The notes under the pieces are model-generated. The model saw nothing but the letters and a program-made list of their open reading frames with translations. It did not search any database and was not told the DNA's origin. Position numbers and translations under genes: made by a program. A stretch of DNA of 9,383 bases, from positions 1 through 9,383 of the forward strand of contig JAGCCY010000014.1 in assembly GCA_017651385.1 (NCBI GenBank). Direction: 5' to 3'. Below, in pieces: positions 6,400 through 9,383 of this stretch. Position 1 is the stretch's first letter. The number at the start of each line of letters is the position of its first letter. Origin of the DNA: Lachnospiraceae bacterium. Lineage in GTDB: Bacteria > Bacillota > Clostridia > Lachnospirales > Lachnospiraceae.

Positions 6400-6437
6400 T
6401 GGGAAAATTGACAAACTTTTTTTGATATTGCAGAATT

Positions 6438-7370
6438 CTAAAGAAAAAGTCCATCAAATAAAGCGGCCTTTTCTGTGATATTTGATTTGTAGTTGATTAT
6501 TACGACCCTTGACTGAGCGTGTTCACCCTTCAGATCACTGAGCATTAAGTCCAGTTCCTCAGGACCCGGTTTTGTAATGTCTAAATAGAATGTGAAAATG
6601 TCACAATTATCATCAAAGTCTTCTTTTATACAATTCCAGGCCGATCCCGAAGCGGTTCCGATCTGCCTCTCCCTGAGGTAATCGACGAGTTTATTTCGCG
6701 TATTGTCAGACAACTCTCCCGGGTTTAACAATCTTATCAGCGCAAGATAGCATTTGTTCTTCCCCACTTCCCTTACAAATGCTGCGGTCTCTCCGAGAAG
6801 TTCGCCGTCGACCGAACCTATTCCGTCATAGGATATATCTTCTTCGCCGCAAAGGATACTGTTTGAAGAGCCTTCATGATCGTCCTGCGCAAGAAAGCTT
6901 AAAAGTGCCATATCAAAACGCGCATACCAGGTTTTTGACCCAAAATCCTTATCTCTTAACAGATATGCGGCGGGAAGCCTTACCGCACATGCGGCCGCAA
7001 GAGGCATAATATCTTTATCGGAGCCGCCGATAAGCTTTATGCTCTCAAGCCTTGCCGAGCCTTCAAAAATTCCTCTTCCCATTTCCACACTTAAAGTTTC
7101 GTCGTCGGTATCTATCGAAAAGGTTTTTAACAGAGGACAGCGCGAAAACGCCCAATCGCCTATTTCTTTTACTGTTTTATGAAGGTTTACTTCTTTTAAC
7201 ATATTCGAGGCAAAAAACGCTTTTTTGTCTATTCCGGCAATCGGCTTATCATCGAAGTTTCCGGGTATGTTAAGCACAGATCCGCCGTCCTTTAATACAC
7301 CGGTCACATAGATCTTACCGTCTTCTTCCCTTGTATTAAGCTGCCAGTTATCCGTGCTTAAAACTCCCAT
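6438..7370 (-). CDS. LRR_5 (BspA-like) protein with an unassigned C-terminal domain, in a vWA-MoxR operon
   Basis: This 310-residue protein has no signal peptide or membrane helix and should be cytoplasmic. Residues about 15-115 carry BspA-like LRR_5 repeats, seen as IPGNFDDKPIAGIDKKAFF, TVKEIGDWAFSRCPLLKTF and GRGIFEGSARLESIKL. Residues about 130-310 form a different, mixed helical region with WYARFDMALLSFLAQDD at 148-164 and YLALIRLLNPGELSDNTR at 208-225; I do not recognise a named family. The ATG follows the ATPase stop directly (TAAATG), with a weak GGGA 9 nt upstream, so translation probably depends on coupling. Most LRR_5 proteins are surface-exposed, so a cytoplasmic copy tied to a MoxR/vWA pair is more likely an adaptor, client or regulator. 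That role is inferred from context only. Confidence 0.75.
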   Translation of the reverse strand: MGVLSTDNWQLNTREEDGKIYVTGVLKDGGSVLNIPGNFDDKPIAGIDKKAFFASNMLKEVNLHKTVKEIGDWAFSRCPLLKTFSIDTDDETLSVEMGRGIFEGSARLESIKLIGGSDKDIMPLAAACAVRLPAAYLLRDKDFGSKTWYARFDMALLSFLAQDDHEGSSNSILCGEEDISYDGIGSVDGELLGETAAFVREVGKNKCYLALIRLLNPGELSDNTRNKLVDYLRERQIGTASGSAWNCIKEDFDDNCDIFTFYLDITKPGPEELDLMLSDLKGEHAQSRVVIINYKSNITEKAALFDGLFL

Positions 7371-8858
7371 TTAGATTATTCCCGCTATTTCTTTTCTTAA
7401 AAGCTTTTCCCTGTCATTTACCATAAGTATCTTATTGTAATGCTCGTATTCCTCGGAGCCGAACGTCGACAAAAACTCGGCAGTCTTTTCATTGACCGTA
7501 AGTTCGGTGACCGCAACCAGCATTTCGTTCGATTCTTCTCCGAAAGCTTCGTTTGTAAAAGAAAAAAGATTCTTTAAATGTTCTCCGGCCTTCCCTGCTT
7601 TTTCTTTTAATAAAGTCACCTTTGAATTGTATATTTCCGATAAGGAAGCGGACGGCTTAGAAGACTTTGAAACACCGTCAAACAGCTCCTTTAAGAGGGA
7701 TGCCTCCGCCTTTAATTTTTTCTTGTCGGCGTAAGAAAGCGATCCCGCACGCGAGCGGGTCTTTATGGTATTGGCCGTATCGTCGAGCTTTTCTTTTATG
7801 ACAGCCGCTATATCTTCCTCTTTTCCTTCCTTTGCCGCCGTAAGTGCAGGCCTTATATTCCTTAGAAGCCCCGAAAGCTCGGTAACCGAGGAAAGTTCGC
7901 CTTCTATCCTGTCAAGCAGCAGCCCTTCAAGCGCAAGACGTTCATCACTTTTGGCGTTCTTTGCCTTAAGGATAGTTTCATCCGAGAAATTACCCTCAAG
8001 AAGCGCATCGGCTTTATAGGTTTCTTTGTACTTATTGTAAAGATCGTAGTAGGCTGCAAATTCGCGCACCACTTCATCGTTCTTTAAATACTGGCTCATG
8101 AGGTGCTCGCCCGGAGCGATACCCTCTTCTTCATAAAGGTACAGTATCTCGGAAAGATCTTCCCAGCCGCGGGCCGTCACATAAGAGCGGCCTTCCACCG
8201 TAGTCTCGATCTTATAAAAATAATCCCTGTTCGCATCCAGAAAATTGATGATCGCGCCGTGTAGATTACGTGCGACGGCATATTCTTTCCATGCCTTGTA
8301 ATCCGCTTCCACATCAAGCACTTTAAGACGGTCGAGAGTTACAACATCAAACTCCCTTACCGCGCGGTTAAACTCCTGAGGATTACCCGCGGTCACTATG
8401 ACCCACCCCTCGGGGACAGCATGACGGCCGAAGGTCTTATACTGCAAAAACTGAAGCATCGAAGGATACAGGGTCTCGGAAACGCAGTTTATCTCGTCAA
8501 GGAAGAGAATACCTTCGTTAATACCGCTTTCTTTCATGGTGTCATATACCGAAGCGATAATCTCACTCATGGTGTATTCGGAGACGCTGTAAGTATTCTC
8601 TCCGTATTCTTTTTGCGTGATAAAGGGAAGTCCGAGCGCAGACTGCCTTGTATGATGTGTCATCGAATAACTTACGAGCGCGATATCAAGTTCCGATGCT
8701 ATCTGCTCCATTATGGCTGTCTTTCCTATACCGGGTGCTCCGAGCAGAAAGATCGGGCGCTGTCTTACGACCGGTATCCTGTAATCTCCGTATTCATCCT
8801 TTTTAAGATAAAGCTTAACGGTATCCTTAATGTATTCTTTTGCTTCTTTAATATTCAT
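7371..8858 (-). CDS. MoxR-type AAA+ ATPase with a long helical C-terminal extension
   Basis: This 495-residue AAA+ ATPase has Walker A GAPGIGKT at 40-47, Walker B ILFLDEIN at 117-124, sensor 1 TAGNP at 156-160, a candidate arginine finger in LDRL (R177) and a sensor 2 region VTARGWEDL at 227-235 (R230). All key residues are intact, so it should hydrolyse ATP. MoxR proteins act as hexameric remodelling chaperones and usually pair with a vWA protein, which here lies directly upstream. After about residue 260 comes a charged, mostly helical extension of roughly 230 residues, longer than in typical MoxR proteins of about 300-350. The start abuts the preceding stop (TAGATG), with GAGG at 8870-8867 and 8-nt spacing, so translation is coupled. 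Classification is confident; the cellular target is unknown. Confidence 0.88.
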   Translation of the reverse strand: MNIKEAKEYIKDTVKLYLKKDEYGDYRIPVVRQRPIFLLGAPGIGKTAIMEQIASELDIALVSYSMTHHTRQSALGLPFITQKEYGENTYSVSEYTMSEIIASVYDTMKESGINEGILFLDEINCVSETLYPSMLQFLQYKTFGRHAVPEGWVIVTAGNPQEFNRAVREFDVVTLDRLKVLDVEADYKAWKEYAVARNLHGAIINFLDANRDYFYKIETTVEGRSYVTARGWEDLSEILYLYEEEGIAPGEHLMSQYLKNDEVVREFAAYYDLYNKYKETYKADALLEGNFSDETILKAKNAKSDERLALEGLLLDRIEGELSSVTELSGLLRNIRPALTAAKEGKEEDIAAVIKEKLDDTANTIKTRSRAGSLSYADKKKLKAEASLLKELFDGVSKSSKPSASLSEIYNSKVTLLKEKAGKAGEHLKNLFSFTNEAFGEESNEMLVAVTELTVNEKTAEFLSTFGSEEYEHYNKILMVNDREKLLRKEIAGII

Positions 8859-9383
8859 CTATTCATCCTCTATGATACATCTTACCGCCCAGGCGGGGAG
8901 TTTGGGCCTGTGTTCGTCGTAAGTTGCAAACACAAATACCGTGTCGTAATCGGGTGCTTTGCTTGGGTATATCCAGTAACCGTCGGTAAAATATATGATC
9001 CCTTTTAAATTGGTAAATTCTTTTTTTAAGATCGCCTCGTCCACATAGGCAAATACAGGCCGAAAATCCGTCGCTCCGAATCCCGAAAGTTTTAGATTGT
9101 CGGTAACCGCTCCGATATCGTCGATATCGTTTATCGTCACAACATCGGTAACCGCGCTGTCACACATTATGATCTTGATATTTACCTGCCTTGAAAATGC
9201 ATCCGAAGTCTTAAGAATGGAAACCGTCCTTCTTAAAAAGCCTTTGACGAGATCGCCCCTGACAGAAGCCGAAGTATCGATGGCGATAACAAATTCTTTT
9301 ACCCTGTTGTCTTCTGTATATTCAAGCGGTTCGATAAGCGGAAGATTTTTATAGGTATTAAGCCCGTAAGTATAGTAAATATA
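8859..9383 (-). CDS. vWA-like domain protein (DUF2201/PF09967 type), partial (C-terminal 174 codons)
   Basis: The frame is open to the right edge and the start is outside the window; the ATG at 9167 lies inside the vWA fold and is not the start. The MIDAS metal-binding elements are all present: DTSAS in FVIAIDTSASVRG, the Thr of GATDFRPVF, and the Asp of YFTDGYW. The order and the DTS.S / GATDFRPVF / FTDG spellings match the vWA-like domain found at the C-terminus of DUF2201-type proteins, whose N-terminal part often resembles a metallopeptidase; that part cannot be checked here. It is the upstream member of the cassette with the MoxR ATPase and is its probable partner, coupling a metal-dependent binding site to ATP-driven remodelling. 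Confidence 0.85.
   Translation of the reverse strand, partial: YIYYTYGLNTYKNLPLIEPLEYTEDNRVKEFVIAIDTSASVRGDLVKGFLRRTVSILKTSDAFSRQVNIKIIMCDSAVTDVVTINDIDDIGAVTDNLKLSGFGATDFRPVFAYVDEAILKKEFTNLKGIIYFTDGYWIYPSKAPDYDTVFVFATYDEHRPKLPAWAVRCIIEDE

Noticed and set aside
6400..6437. Terminator after the LRR gene
   Set aside because: No stem with a T-run follows the TAG at 6440-6438. Read-through toward the chemoreceptor cannot be excluded.
8421..9008. A 195-codon rightward frame opposite the ATPase and vWA genes
   Set aside because: It spans a junction of two strongly supported leftward genes, has no convincing binding site and no family-like motif.

Overview
The window looks like a chromosomal segment from an anaerobic Firmicute, most likely a motile member of the Lachnospiraceae (Butyrivibrio-like). 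The basis is the gene set: HelD, an HxxxDG acyltransferase paired with a zinc-ribbon membrane protein of the DUF6320 type, a LRR_5/BspA-like protein and a clostridial-style chemoreceptor. Strong Shine-Dalgarno sequences and T-tract terminators fit as well. The genus is an inference. No tRNA, rRNA, CRISPR array, transposase or phage gene is visible.

Left part, 1-1668. The N-terminal 442 codons of a HelD-type RNA polymerase recycling ATPase run leftward off the edge. A 342-bp divergent intergenic region (1327-1668) separates it from the next gene. It holds two near-identical 27-bp hairpin repeats around a third, GC-rich hairpin, all three with the same GCGAAGC apex. It also holds a likely extended -10 promoter for helD, a rightward intrinsic terminator with no gene in front of it, and a strong extended -10 promoter only 8 nt from the next start codon.

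Middle, 1669-3830. Two overlapping rightward genes encode an acyltransferase of the condensation/alcohol-acetyltransferase superfamily, with a Lys-rich N-terminal tail, and a six-helix membrane protein with an N-terminal zinc ribbon. They meet a leftward gene at a hairpin terminator.

Right, 3841-9383, all leftward. An 822-residue methyl-accepting chemotaxis protein has an extracellular part built by repetition: three 26-residue helical repeats followed by three 98-residue PAS/Cache-like repeats. Upstream of it lies a tight cassette of a vWA protein (partial, MIDAS motif intact), a MoxR-type AAA+ ATPase and a LRR_5 protein with an unassigned C-terminal domain. These three open reading frames abut with no intervening base, so they are almost certainly cotranscribed and translationally coupled. 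The chemoreceptor has its own promoter region with two inverted repeats and starts at TTG.

How the parts work together. MoxR ATPases commonly act with a partner vWA protein as a chaperone or remodelling pair, and the LRR protein is the natural candidate for an adaptor or client here. The acyltransferase and zinc-ribbon membrane protein probably form one functional unit at the membrane; their substrate cannot be read from the sequence. The most unusual signals are the triplicated chemoreceptor sensor, the GCGAAGC hairpin array in the putative helD leader, and the vWA-MoxR-LRR cassette.
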